Shown here piece by piece: positions 1 to 8,325 of a stretch of 18,229 nucleotides of DNA. Numbering within the stretch: the stretch's first letter is position 1; each line of letters begins with the position of its first letter. The stretch is from Cyclostephanos tholiformis. Lineage: Eukaryota > Bacillariophyta > Thalassiosirophyceae > Thalassiosirales > Thalassiosiraceae. Made by a program: the position numbers and the translations under genes. The notes below the pieces were generated by a model. It was given only the letters and a program-made list of their open reading frames with translations, made no database searches and was not told the origin of the DNA. The DNA lies in contig JALLPB010000295.1 of assembly GCA_036939975.1 (NCBI GenBank), forward strand, positions 1 to 18,229, written 5' to 3'.

Positions 1-639
1 CCCATCATTGCTGTTGTTATTGTTATCGAAGTTCTTTGTTGTTGTTTGTCATCTGTCGCTGCCAACATCTCCTCCGTCCCCTCCCGTTCGTTCACTTTTT
101 GATTGTTATTTTGTCTGTCGGCCTTTTTCTTTTGCCAGGCTCCTCCCCCACTTGCTGTCTCCCCTTTCTCCTCCCCTCTCCCTTGCACACCCTTCAATTT
201 CTCATTGCGTCCACCCAATTGAGTTGGTTGTTGTTTTTTTTATTCTTAGAGATGGGGGAGGAGTGTGCAAAACAAATTGATTAAGATGAGGAACGTGACA
301 ATCAAATAATAATCAAAATAATTGCAAAAAGGGGGAAAATGGCATACATACCAGAGAGCAATAATTGTTGTGCATGAGATATGATTGATCTTATGCCTTT
401 CATGATGACAAAAATGAGGCACGCATGATATAAGAAGGGTAGGGGGGGAAGATTGAGTTCGTAAAAAGTGACAATCAAATATTAATCAAAAGAATTGCAA
501 AAGAAAAAAGGAGGCCACAATACCTTAAATGAGATGGAGCGAGCACGATCGCGATGAGGGATAGAGTGAGGGGGGTGGCGGCTTGAAGGGGGGGTGATGT
601 GATTGCTGACAGCAAATTCAACATCATGGCTGTCATGAA
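1..639. other. No gene seen; pyrimidine-rich then purine-rich non-coding DNA
   Basis: The first 240 bases are T/C-rich on the + strand, with TTG and GTT runs. The next 300 bases are A/G-rich. Open frames here lack a plausible ATG or are low-complexity Leu/Ser/Pro translations, so none is called. The only structure seen is the direct repeat listed separately. Confidence 0.6.
295..503. repeat. Pair of 36-bp direct repeats, 173 bp apart
   Basis: Bases 295-330 and 468-503 match at 33 of 36 positions. Both begin GTGACAATCAAAT. Weaker similarity continues for about 20 bases after each copy, ending near a shared ATACC. The spacing is too long for a tandem array. They may be footprints of an old insertion or a local duplication. 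Confidence 0.6.
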
Positions 640-939
640 AAATGGTGTATTTTGCGAATTTTGTGCTCGTGCATCAGATATCTCAGTGGGGGCACACACT
701 AGAAAAAATAGGCGATATTAAAACATCAACCAGGGAATTTGTTGTCTTAACATCACGAAAATCAATGCCTCTATTGCGTGACAATTCAAAAATCATCCCA
801 TCAGTTTTGCCAATTTTGGGATGATCATGGTCAGCATTGAGGGAGGGGGGACATCAAAAATTGACGAGGTGAGATTTTGGGTGCACAATCTGGCCATAAC
901 ACCTGCCAAATTTTTGAGAGTGCATTCAGGTCCCAATTT

Positions 940-1290
940 TCAGAAAAAAAATTGGGGGGAACTCTTGGGCTGGACCCCCCTAACTGTGGTTTCAGGGCGA
1001 TTCACACAGCCATGTATTCTAGTGACAAACTTCCAAAACTTGACCCACCCTTCTTTATCCTCATTCTCAAATATAATAGCAACTGGGAATGTGTTTCCAT
1101 TATCTACACCATAACAGGAATATAGACAGTACTTGCCAAAGTTAATATGAGCAGCATCTGATTGGTCCACTTTTCGGAGTAATGGTACTCTTGCTCGGGC
1201 TGGAGCAATTGAAACAAAAATTCCTGCAAGAAATAATTTTTTAGATAGTGTGTCAAATTCATCAACAAGATTATTTGGTTCTCTTGAAAT
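940..1290 (-). pseudogene. Decayed MULE-like transposase fragment
   Basis: Reading the minus strand from a stop near 1291 down to 940 gives about 115 open codons without a natural ATG; the nearest start-like codon is a GTG at 1170. The middle part, with YGVDNGNTFPVA followed by FENEDKEGWVKFWKF, resembles the core of MULE/Mutator-type transposases. In that family a short strand ending in a VD pair is followed by a P-x-A-F/I segment and then E-x-x-x-x-W-x-x-F. The expected next motif (S-D-R/Q-x-x-G) is missing: the frame runs into a G/T-rich stretch and stops. A possible continuation, containing SRNRGID, lies near 740-790 in another frame. This would mean about 190 bases of unrelated DNA interrupt the gene. 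No terminal inverted repeats were found. The assignment rests on motif resemblance only. Confidence 0.42.
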
Positions 1291-1436
1291 TTACGATATG
1301 TACCAGCGGTACGGGCGAGACGTATGTAAGAGTATTAGGGGGGTGTACGCGTGCTAAATTTTTGAGTTCTGAGGATGTAAAAAATAAAATAATTTCAAGT
1401 AAGTAAGTAACGTAAAAATTATACCACCGGAAAACG

Positions 1437-2886
1437 ATGGAATACGACGATCAAAAGCTGGCCGCCGAGGGCAGTAACATCTTCTTCGACGACGACGAGG
1501 GGGCGCAGATGCAGGCCGGTATTGGCGCTTGGCCAGGTGGAGTTGGGGGGGAGAGGGGGGAGGATGTTGGAACGTATGCCGCCCCGGGTGGCGACGGGGT
1601 GGCGGTACAGACAATTCCTGCCTTGCCTGGCTTCGTCGTCCCCGAGCTGGTAATCTCCGACGTCCGCGAGAAGAACGCCAACGGCGCCCTCCTGTGCATC
1701 GTTGTGGGATGCACCAAGAACGCGCAGGGTCGTACGTTCGTCCCCAAGACCTCTGATGGGGACTTGCCCCCCGCCGTACCACCGCCGCACGTGCGCGGGG
1801 GGGGAGGATTCTGCAGGGCCCATCACAACGCTTACCTCATCCAGACGGGACAGGTCGAATCGTGGGAATGCGCCTGCGGGAACAGGGTCGTTTCGGATAG
1901 CGACAGGTGTGGAATTTGCCATCGCTGGAGGGGCGGGTGCAAGCAGCACAAGTCGGGTACGCCCTCGACCAAGAAGAAGGCGAAGAAGAAGGCGTCGCAA
2001 AAGCACCCCTCCGAGGGGGGCGTGTCGGACTCGCCAGAACACGCGACGGTGCGACGGGATGCGGCCGAGTTGTCGTTGAACGACATCCGCATCTCCGATG
2101 TCCGCGAGACGAACAAGAACGGCCGATCGCTCTGCAAGGTGGTCGGGTGCGAAAAGTTGGATCAGGCGAGGAACGAGGGCTTCTGCAGGAGGCATTACAA
2201 GATGATCGCCATCGTCGATGGCTTGTCCTCGTCGCATCAAGATGCCGGAGAGCAGAGCAAGATCGTAGGAGTCGGAGGCGGTGGCGGTGTTGGTGGTGTC
2301 GACGTCGACTTGGGCAGTTGGACCTGTCCCTGCGGCCAGGTGATATCGTTCAAACAAAAGCGGTGCGGAAAATGCAACAAGGCGAGTTCCTTCCATTGAA
2401 TTCACTTATGAATATTATTACCATGGCTTCTTTTACTCATCAATGTCTTTATTAATCGTGTTGAAACAGTGGAAAGGTGGGATGCGTGAGCCTTACAAAG
2501 TCACGACAACGGCGAAGACGCAGCGCATGTCGTCTGACAATGCTGAAACCAAGGAAGGGAACGAAGACTCAACATCTTCAAACTGGGTCTGTCAGTGTGG
2601 TAGCGAAGTACCCGCCACCAAGTCCCGTTGCGGGAAATGCCACCATTGGCGTGGGGGGAAGCGAAAGGGGGGTTGGACCATCAGGCCGACGTCCAACAAC
2701 GACAACGATTACGGAATCGATTGGACTGCAGATTGGGTCTGTTGTGAGGAAGCCATACCTGCCATTAAGAGGCGGTGCGGAAAGTGTAACCGTTGGAGAG
2801 GGGGCAAGAGGGTGGCAAAAGCCTTGTTGACATCAGGCGAGGGTGATATCAGTATCGAGTACGAAGCTACGGCAATCAATGTTTGA
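1437..2886 (+). CDS. Tandem zinc-finger protein, two exons (1437-2381, 2470-2886), 453 aa
   Basis: This unrecognised protein is built from two kinds of Cys-rich module. Type A begins ISDVRE-x-N-x-NG and carries C-x4-C, then GFCR-x-H (residues 73-129 with C87, C92, C126, H129; residues 219-253 with C233, C238, C250, H253). It resembles the short C-x4-C...C-x2-H fingers of WRKY19-like proteins. Type B is W-x-C-x-C-x10-C-x2-C followed by WRGG (W143 to G167, W295 to G319, W354 to G378, W404 to G427), loosely like RanBP2-type fingers. An acidic N-terminus (residues 18-21) and a lysine-rich stretch (179-189), possibly a nuclear localisation signal, are visible. A nuclear nucleic-acid-binding or protein-binding role is a guess. 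The start is the first ATG in frame, in context AACGATGG. Exon 1 is GC-rich; exon 2 is more balanced. The fourth type B finger has CC where the others have C-x-C, so metal binding there may be lost. A 328-codon antisense frame opposite exon 1 is a composition artefact. Confidence 0.78.
2382..2469 (+). other. Probable GC-AG intron, 88 nt, phase 0
   Basis: The exon would end KCNK at AAG|GCGAGT and resume at ACAG|TGG. Reading through gives a stop five codons later. Splicing gives KCNK-WKGG, which matches KCNRWRGG and KCHHWRGG in the later fingers. No GT donor nearby restores both the motif and the frame. The donor matches the U1-pairing consensus at its other positions, as is usual for GC-AG introns. 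Confidence 0.75.
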
Positions 2887-3793
2887 CGGGTAATTTAGAT
2901 TTCATATTCAGCCGACGATGGACGTTGAAGCAGACCTGATGCATGGCGCCTAGATGTTTCGTTTGGCAGCCTCATTTTGACAGTAGTTTTGAGAGACGTG
3001 CCTCAAGAATGGGTTCTTGATGATAGGAGAGGGGGGTGTGCCATGCCAAAATTACCACTACATATAAACTTATTTCATCGTATGTGTTTTTTCTTCTACA
3101 CAAAGTAATGTCAGCAAGCTGAATGTTATGGGATTAAAAAAGAATTTGATGATCAGGCACTTTTCAACCAGCTGAAACATATTTTGATACTTCTGTTTTT
3201 TCTCTGTCACTATAATTTCGTCTACTCTATTTGCATTTCGGTTCTCACCTTATGAACATAATAGGGAGGAGTTGGGATGAAAAATCGGATTAATCATTAA
3301 ATTTGCGGCGAGCGTAGCGGATATGTCAGGCAAATGCCATTAATAGTAAAACGAAGTTGTTGGATGCAATATTGATGGTGTTGGAGGAATGGCCAATGAA
3401 TTGGCACGAGACTATCACCGGAATTGTAACATTATTTTGTCTTTTGTTACACACATTTTGAGTCACGAATCGAGCAAACGTGATGGGAGTGCCCTTAGCA
3501 ATATTCTACATGGATGCTGCTCAGGGATGTCTTTTTTTGTGCCTTATTTAAGTGATGTTGTAATAATGATGTCTGGAAATACAAATATAGTAATCAAGAA
3601 ATGCTGTTGATGAATTAAAAAATTATTTGTGATGCTACTACTGCATCTGTTTTCTCTGAGTGCACTGCTAGCTGGGGGATGACTTCTGCAACTTCATAGG
3701 CCTATCATGTTTTCAAAAAACAAGATATGAGCAATTTTTCCTTTTAATATATTTCGATATGTTGTAATAATAATGAGGAATGTCTCCCTACCT
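2887..3793. other. Intergenic, no gene supported
   Basis: AT-rich DNA between the 3' ends of two converging genes, so it should hold both 3' untranslated regions. A 73-codon + frame at 3389-3610 has no recognisable motif, repeats or splice context and was not called. A TATATAA-like sequence occurs near 3060 but faces no gene. Confidence 0.5.
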
Positions 3794-4003
3794 CTAGCTA
3801 GATGATGGAGAAGGAAAAGTTGATGATTCTCCCACAGGCAATGATGTAGTAGGCATGAAAGTTAATGGCTCTCCCAGGGATGTAGGAATGGAAGATGACG
3901 ATTCTCCCACAGGCAATGATGTAGTAGGTATGAAATTTATTGGCTCTCCCACGGACGGAGATGTAGGACTGAAAGTTTGTTCTCCCATGGACAGCTGCGT
4001 GGG
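3794..4003 (-). other. In-frame Pro/Ser/Thr-rich tail beyond the stop of the RCC1 gene
   Basis: After the TAA at 4006-4004 the same reading frame stays open for 69 more codons and stops at a TAG (3796-3794). It encodes the linker-like repeat PTTSLPVGESS with VGEP units, in the same Pro/Thr/Ser style as the linker upstream in the protein. It may be a former C-terminal tail cut off by a recent stop, a readthrough extension, or the result of a 39-nt in-frame intron (GTAACC...TTTCAG). That intron would be very short, with a poor donor. Confidence 0.5.
3825..3977 (-). repeat. Two tandem copies of a 75-78 nt unit
   Basis: On the + strand 3825-3899 and 3900-3977 both begin GATTCTCCCACAGGCAATGA and stay closely similar; the second is longer by one codon. 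Read on the minus strand the unit is about 25 residues and keeps frame with the RCC1 gene, which suggests it was coding when it duplicated. Confidence 0.75.
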
Positions 4004-7000
4004 TTACAGGGTAGGAGATGTAGGTATAATATCGACACCGCCATCTGAGCTCAACCCAACTGTGTGAGTATCTGCCGCAGATATGTAAAAGATCGAAGCA
4101 CCACCTTTAAATATGACTTCCGTCGGGAGTTCTCTGTCTATTTCGTCTCCAACACCAAGTTGTCCAAAGTTATTCATGCCATTGCCAGATACTGTTCCAT
4201 CTTCCTTGATGTAAAAGACAGTTCTGGCGCTGGGTCCTGAACCTATATCAATAATGCCACTTCCGCTCTCAATCGATAGCACGCCAAAACTGTTGTCGAA
4301 TGTACCGTCGCCCAATTGTCCGACATCGTTCAATCCGCATGCAACAACGGATCCATCGGCAAATAACATATATGAAGACTCCCTCCCCGCCTTGAATGAT
4401 ATCACATCTGTGCTGGGAATAACATCGTCAACTGAATCAATCAGTGTAGGTACCACAGTAGACTTGCCATTGGTATCAAGGCATAGTTGACCTGAGCAAT
4501 GACAAACAGCGCAAAGACGTTGAACTGTCAGGTCTCTTGAATTTTTGAAAGAACGAAGATGGCATTAATGAGATAACTCACCATAGGTGTTATCGCCCAT
4601 TCCAAACAGTCCCTCTCCAGTTCTAATAAGCGCAAATTTTTGGCCTGCTGAGATACTGAGAACATCAATTAAGCCATTGCTATCATCGGGAGTGGTTGTT
4701 GAAATGACTTCATCTCCGAGCCCCAATTGGCCTAATTCATTACTGCCACAGCCATAAATCTTTCCAGAAGAGGTGAGAATCAAGGTAAATTCACCTCCAA
4801 CAGCAGCAACATTTGCAATTTCACCATCTGGTAGAAGTATTTGTGTTGGTAAGGTTCTGGAATCGGTGTCTCCAAGACACAGTTGGCCCTTATTATTGTT
4901 GCCAGCTGCGTACACATTTCCGTCGACATCAATGAAAACAGAGTGCATCATTCCCGACTCATCAGAACTTTCCACCCCGGCAACCACCACTTGAAACTCT
5001 GGCGCAGCCATTAAGTCTCCACTCAAATCCTCAACTTCCAAGATGGGCAAAAGTGAAAAGGCTCGTATATCAATGCCAGCATCGCCTAATCCAAAGTGGC
5101 CTTGGTACTTGTCTGGATCCGCAAACCCACCCACTCTAACAGATCTATCGCTTAATATGAAGAGAGTGTAAGATGTACCTGCTGATGCGTCAAGGACAAT
5201 CTCTTCGGAGTCTTCTGGAACAAGAATGTTCACACCCACTTCATCTCCAATGCCCTCGGATGATCCCCATACCCATAGTCTAAATGCCGCCGACGCTGCA
5301 AAAAAAAAAGAGAAGGATGACAAAGTTAGGTCAATAAAAATGTCATATTAATTAGAAAAATTGGAATCTTGACACTCACGAATAGTGCCCATGACGCTAG
5401 GTGGAAGAGTAGCTGGAAAGGTAGGTGGTGGAGTAGGTGGAAAGGAAGGCGGAGGAATAGGTGGAAGGGAAGCAAAGGTAGGTGGAGGCCTAGATTTTGA
5501 GCGCAGAAGATTTGATCAGAACCACGATTCGACATGCACAAGTGATCCATAAACTTGAGAAGCATAAATTAGCATCGAATTACTCACGTAGACACCACTA
5601 ACGGGATGGTAGGTGCAGAGGTTGTCACGGTTGGCTCGGGCCTAATTGATTTTGCGTGCGATGATGAAATCATTGAGTGGTCGAATCATAGTTCACCATT
5701 CACAAAAGGTGAAAATACTTATAATATGCAATATCATTGATTGACTCACGTATTTTCCAAAAATGTTGGTTCCAACGTAGGCAGCATTGTTGGCTCGGGC
5801 CTGGTTTTTATGATCGGGTGCCAAAAAAGATACATTTGATTAGAACCCGAGCGAAATGCACGTATGAAAAATATGGTATCATTCGATAAAGCATGCCATC
5901 GATCTAGTCGATCGACTCACGTATTTTCCAAAAATGTTGGTGTCAACGTTGGCAGCATTGTTGGCTCGGGCCTGGTGTTTATGTCGGGTGCCAAAAAAGA
6001 TACATTTTATTAGAACCCGAGCGAAATGCACATATTAAAAATATGGTATCATTCGATAAAGCATGCCATCGATCGACTCACACAATGTCAAAAAACGTTG
6101 GCTCTGATGTAGGTAGCAATGTTGATAGCGTTGGCAATATTGTTGGCATCATTGTTGGCAATATTGTTGGCTCGAGTGATGGTTCTGGGGTAGGTTCATA
6201 GGTTGGTGCTGGGGTAGTGGAGGAAGGTATGGAGGAAGGCATGGAAGAAGTCTCGGATGACGCCGAGGTCGTAGGGTAGTATGTTGGCTCTGGGATGTAG
6301 GTGGGGAAGTCTATTTTGTCACGCGATCGAGAGACAAAAGGAATGGGACCAGATTGGATTGGAGAAGCAAAAGAAAGGGAAAATTCCAGATGTACAATAA
6401 CTCATTCATTCACGACAAAATCGCACTTACATGTTGGGGTATGCGTGGCAATACACGGGTCATACCATCCACCCCAGTAGTAGGAGGAACTGCCCCATTT
6501 ACCACACTTGATATGTTGAGGAATATACGGAGGCGAAGGGTAGACCCAACCCCCGCCCCAGGCTGGGGGCGCTTCGGTGCCACCCCAAACTGGTGGCATA
6601 TCAGTGCTGCCGCTCCAGACTGGCGGCGCTTCAGTGACATCCCAACCTGTTGGCATATCAGTGCTGCCGCTCCAGACTGGCGGCGCCTCAGTGCTTCCCA
6701 GTTGTGGTGCTTCAGTGCTGCCTAAAACTGGCGGCGCCTCAGTGCTACCCAGTTGTGGTGTTTCAGTGCTGCCCAATACTGGCGGCGCCTCAGTGCTACC
6801 CAGTTGTGGTGCTTCAGTGCTGCCCAATACTGGCGGCGCTTCAGTGCTACCCAGTTGTGGTGCTTCAGTGCTGCCCAAAACTGGTTGCGCTTGCAACGAG
6901 TCACTGCTCTTGCCGATCTTGCCGATCTTGCCAGCCTTACCAGTCTTGCTGGCCTTTCCAGACTTGCTATATGTCATCGTCGTCGGTCCCGAATTCTCCA

Positions 7001-7688
7001 CATTATTTGTTCGTGTACTGTCATCTTTCGAAGAAAAATCTCCCACTTTGGTCGTGCAATATTCCGCTGACGTGCCACAAAAACCAAACTCTGAACAGCA
7101 GTCATTATTGTTCGGGCATATGTTGTTCCCGATTGAACCTCCGCCGCAGGTCCCTCGGCCTATACTGTCACCATTCGACGATGGAGTCGCCTGCCAAGAC
7201 CCAGTACTGCTCCACGCATTCGAAGATTGTGTCGCCTGCCACGACACAGTACTGCTCCACGCTGGCGGCGCTTGCCACCAACCAGATGGGCCCATAGGCT
7301 TACCGCCAGTGTCGTATATACCTCCATGTCTTTTCTTTCTGACTGTTCTCTTCTTTTTTTTCACTACGCCCGACTGTTTTTTCCGTTTGTTTGCACCTCT
7401 ATGATGCGTCCCCCTCTTTCTTTTTATACGATTCAACATCCTCTCTCCAGAATTCTTCGCATCATTCATTTCCGCGCCCTTGCTTACTAGCACCTCTTCA
7501 AGTCGTTGACCTTGGTCAGAACGTGTGCTGTTGTGAAACGCAGAATCCGCCTGTGCTTGGACGGCTGTATGCTTTGGTAGTGACGCAAGTGACACAAGAA
7601 TGGTGCCTAGCATGATGACCGCCAATTTCGGTTCCATTAATACATTATTGGATGTAAGAAGCCGTCTGTCATAATTCATTGTTGCCAT
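4004..7688 (-). CDS. Secreted chitin-binding / lysine-cluster / RCC1 chimera, eight exons, 984 aa
   Basis: Exons on the minus strand: 7688-6431, 6310-6082, 5971-5921, 5800-5750, 5641-5588, 5489-5380, 5295-4582, 4491-4004. Every junction uses GTGAGT or GTAAGT and AG, and every phase matches. Order: signal peptide with h-region LAVIMLGTILVSLASL and likely cut after AVQA; polybasic stretch (about residues 86-121); hevein-like domain (C181, C191, C197, C198, C204, C211, with SEFGFCGTSAEYC); lysines at 242, 245, 248, 251, 254, 257 and 260; four 17-residue LGSTEAP repeats; Trp-rich variants; Pro/Thr linker (420-585); seven RCC1 blades (586 to about 975) with GQL-x-LGD motifs. KxxK clusters of this kind direct silaffins to silica, and chitin-binding domains occur in diatom girdle proteins. 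A cell-wall or silica-matrix role is therefore likely; what the propeller binds is unknown. The hevein domain has six cysteines, not eight. Start choice: 7688 has A at -3 and G at +4; 7637 begins directly at the signal peptide; 7769 is weaker. Confidence 0.8.
5750..6081 (-). repeat. Recent tandem duplication of a 51-nt exon with its intron
   Basis: Unit 1 is exon 5921-5971 plus the intron 5972-6081; unit 2 is exon 5750-5800 plus the intron 5801-5920. The exons differ at 3 of 51 bases (one Glu/Thr change). The introns differ by four substitutions and two indels of 1 and 9 nt. Both exons are phase 2 at each end, so adding a copy inserts exactly 17 residues. The 3' end of the preceding exon (6082-6310) and the introns at 5490-5587 and 5642-5749 show weaker similarity, suggesting older rounds. 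Confidence 0.88.
6681..6884 (-). repeat. Four exact-length 51-nt coding repeats
   Basis: Four copies of a 17-residue unit (PVLGSTEAPQLGSTEAP, with one Ala-to-Thr change) lie end to end in exon 1 of the chimera. Each unit is itself a doubled LGSTEAP motif. Trp-containing relatives (WSGSTDMP, WGGTEAPP) continue to about 6549. The Thr/Ser/Pro content suggests an O-glycosylated or phosphorylated spacer. Confidence 0.9.
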
Positions 7689-8325
7689 GATTGCGGTGAC
7701 GAAAAATATTTTGTGATCGCTTTGTAGATAAGATACTGCATGCAGGTAGAGCGAAAACATCGACCACATGAAAATTTCTTGGGTTCTTTTTTCATATTTT
7801 ATATCATACTACGATTTTGTTCGTATGCTACGAAACGGAAAGGTGAAATTTTGAAAGAGAAAATTCTGGGGCATATTCTTGTGCAGAAAGAACGAAGGAC
7901 AGACTACGTTTTGCTCTCATGGAAGGTAAGGACGGACCTTTTTATTAATAATTTTATCTTCCCAAATATTATTCGTATTCAACGCCGTACAGACGGTGAC
8001 CTTTTACATTGATTTTTCTACACGATTTCCTCTAAGACACCATGACAAAAAAAATTTGGGAGATGAGTCGGGTAATAGTTTTGGGAGGTGGTGGAAGCAG
8101 GAGGAGGTCCAACGACTATTTTTTTGGGGTGTGAGAAGAAACTATGCTTTCTTACTCTAGAGTTCTTACTTATCACTACCTACACACCAAATCATACAAT
8201 CTGCCCGAAAAGTGCACCGTTGCTTTGTTTCCTCAATTCTCCCGTTTTTGGTATTACATAGATACCTCGCCCTCCCCTAACAGTACACCACAACGATACA
8301 TCATCGCTCTCTCAGACTTAAAGCG
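7689..8325. promoter_or_regulatory. Shared upstream region of two divergent secretory genes
   Basis: This 637-bp stretch separates the start codons of the minus-strand chitin-binding/RCC1 chimera and the + strand aminopropyltransferase fusion. It therefore contains both promoters and 5' leaders. No ORF in it is convincing. The 60 bases before 8326 are C/T-rich with CA-rich patches, compatible with an initiator-type start. I could not identify specific factor sites or a firm TATA box, so only the head-to-head arrangement is supported. Confidence 0.55.

Noticed and set aside
8..284. Two overlapping 80-90 codon frames at the left edge
   Set aside because: They start at TTG, are low-complexity translations of T/C-rich DNA, and show no motif or splice context.
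1419..2405. 328-codon minus-strand open frame opposite the zinc-finger exon
   Set aside because: It has no domain and is Arg/Leu/Pro-rich as expected from the complement of a GC-rich gene. The + strand carries regular Cys motifs that continue after a splice.
3389..3610. 73-codon + strand ORF
   Set aside because: No recognisable feature, AT-rich, isolated between two 3' ends; the length is within chance.
5750..6081. Repeats considered as a transposon or LTR pair
   Set aside because: Each unit is exactly one exon plus one intron with matching phases; there are no terminal motifs or ORF.
6681..6884. Regular repeats considered as a CRISPR array
   Set aside because: The units abut with no unique spacers, keep coding frame at 17 residues each, and the context is eukaryotic.
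6577..7404. 275-codon + strand open frame opposite the chitin-binding exon
   Set aside because: It is the complement of the LGSTEAP repeats and lacks stops because of that repetition. The minus strand has the signal peptide, the hevein cysteines and the lysine cluster.
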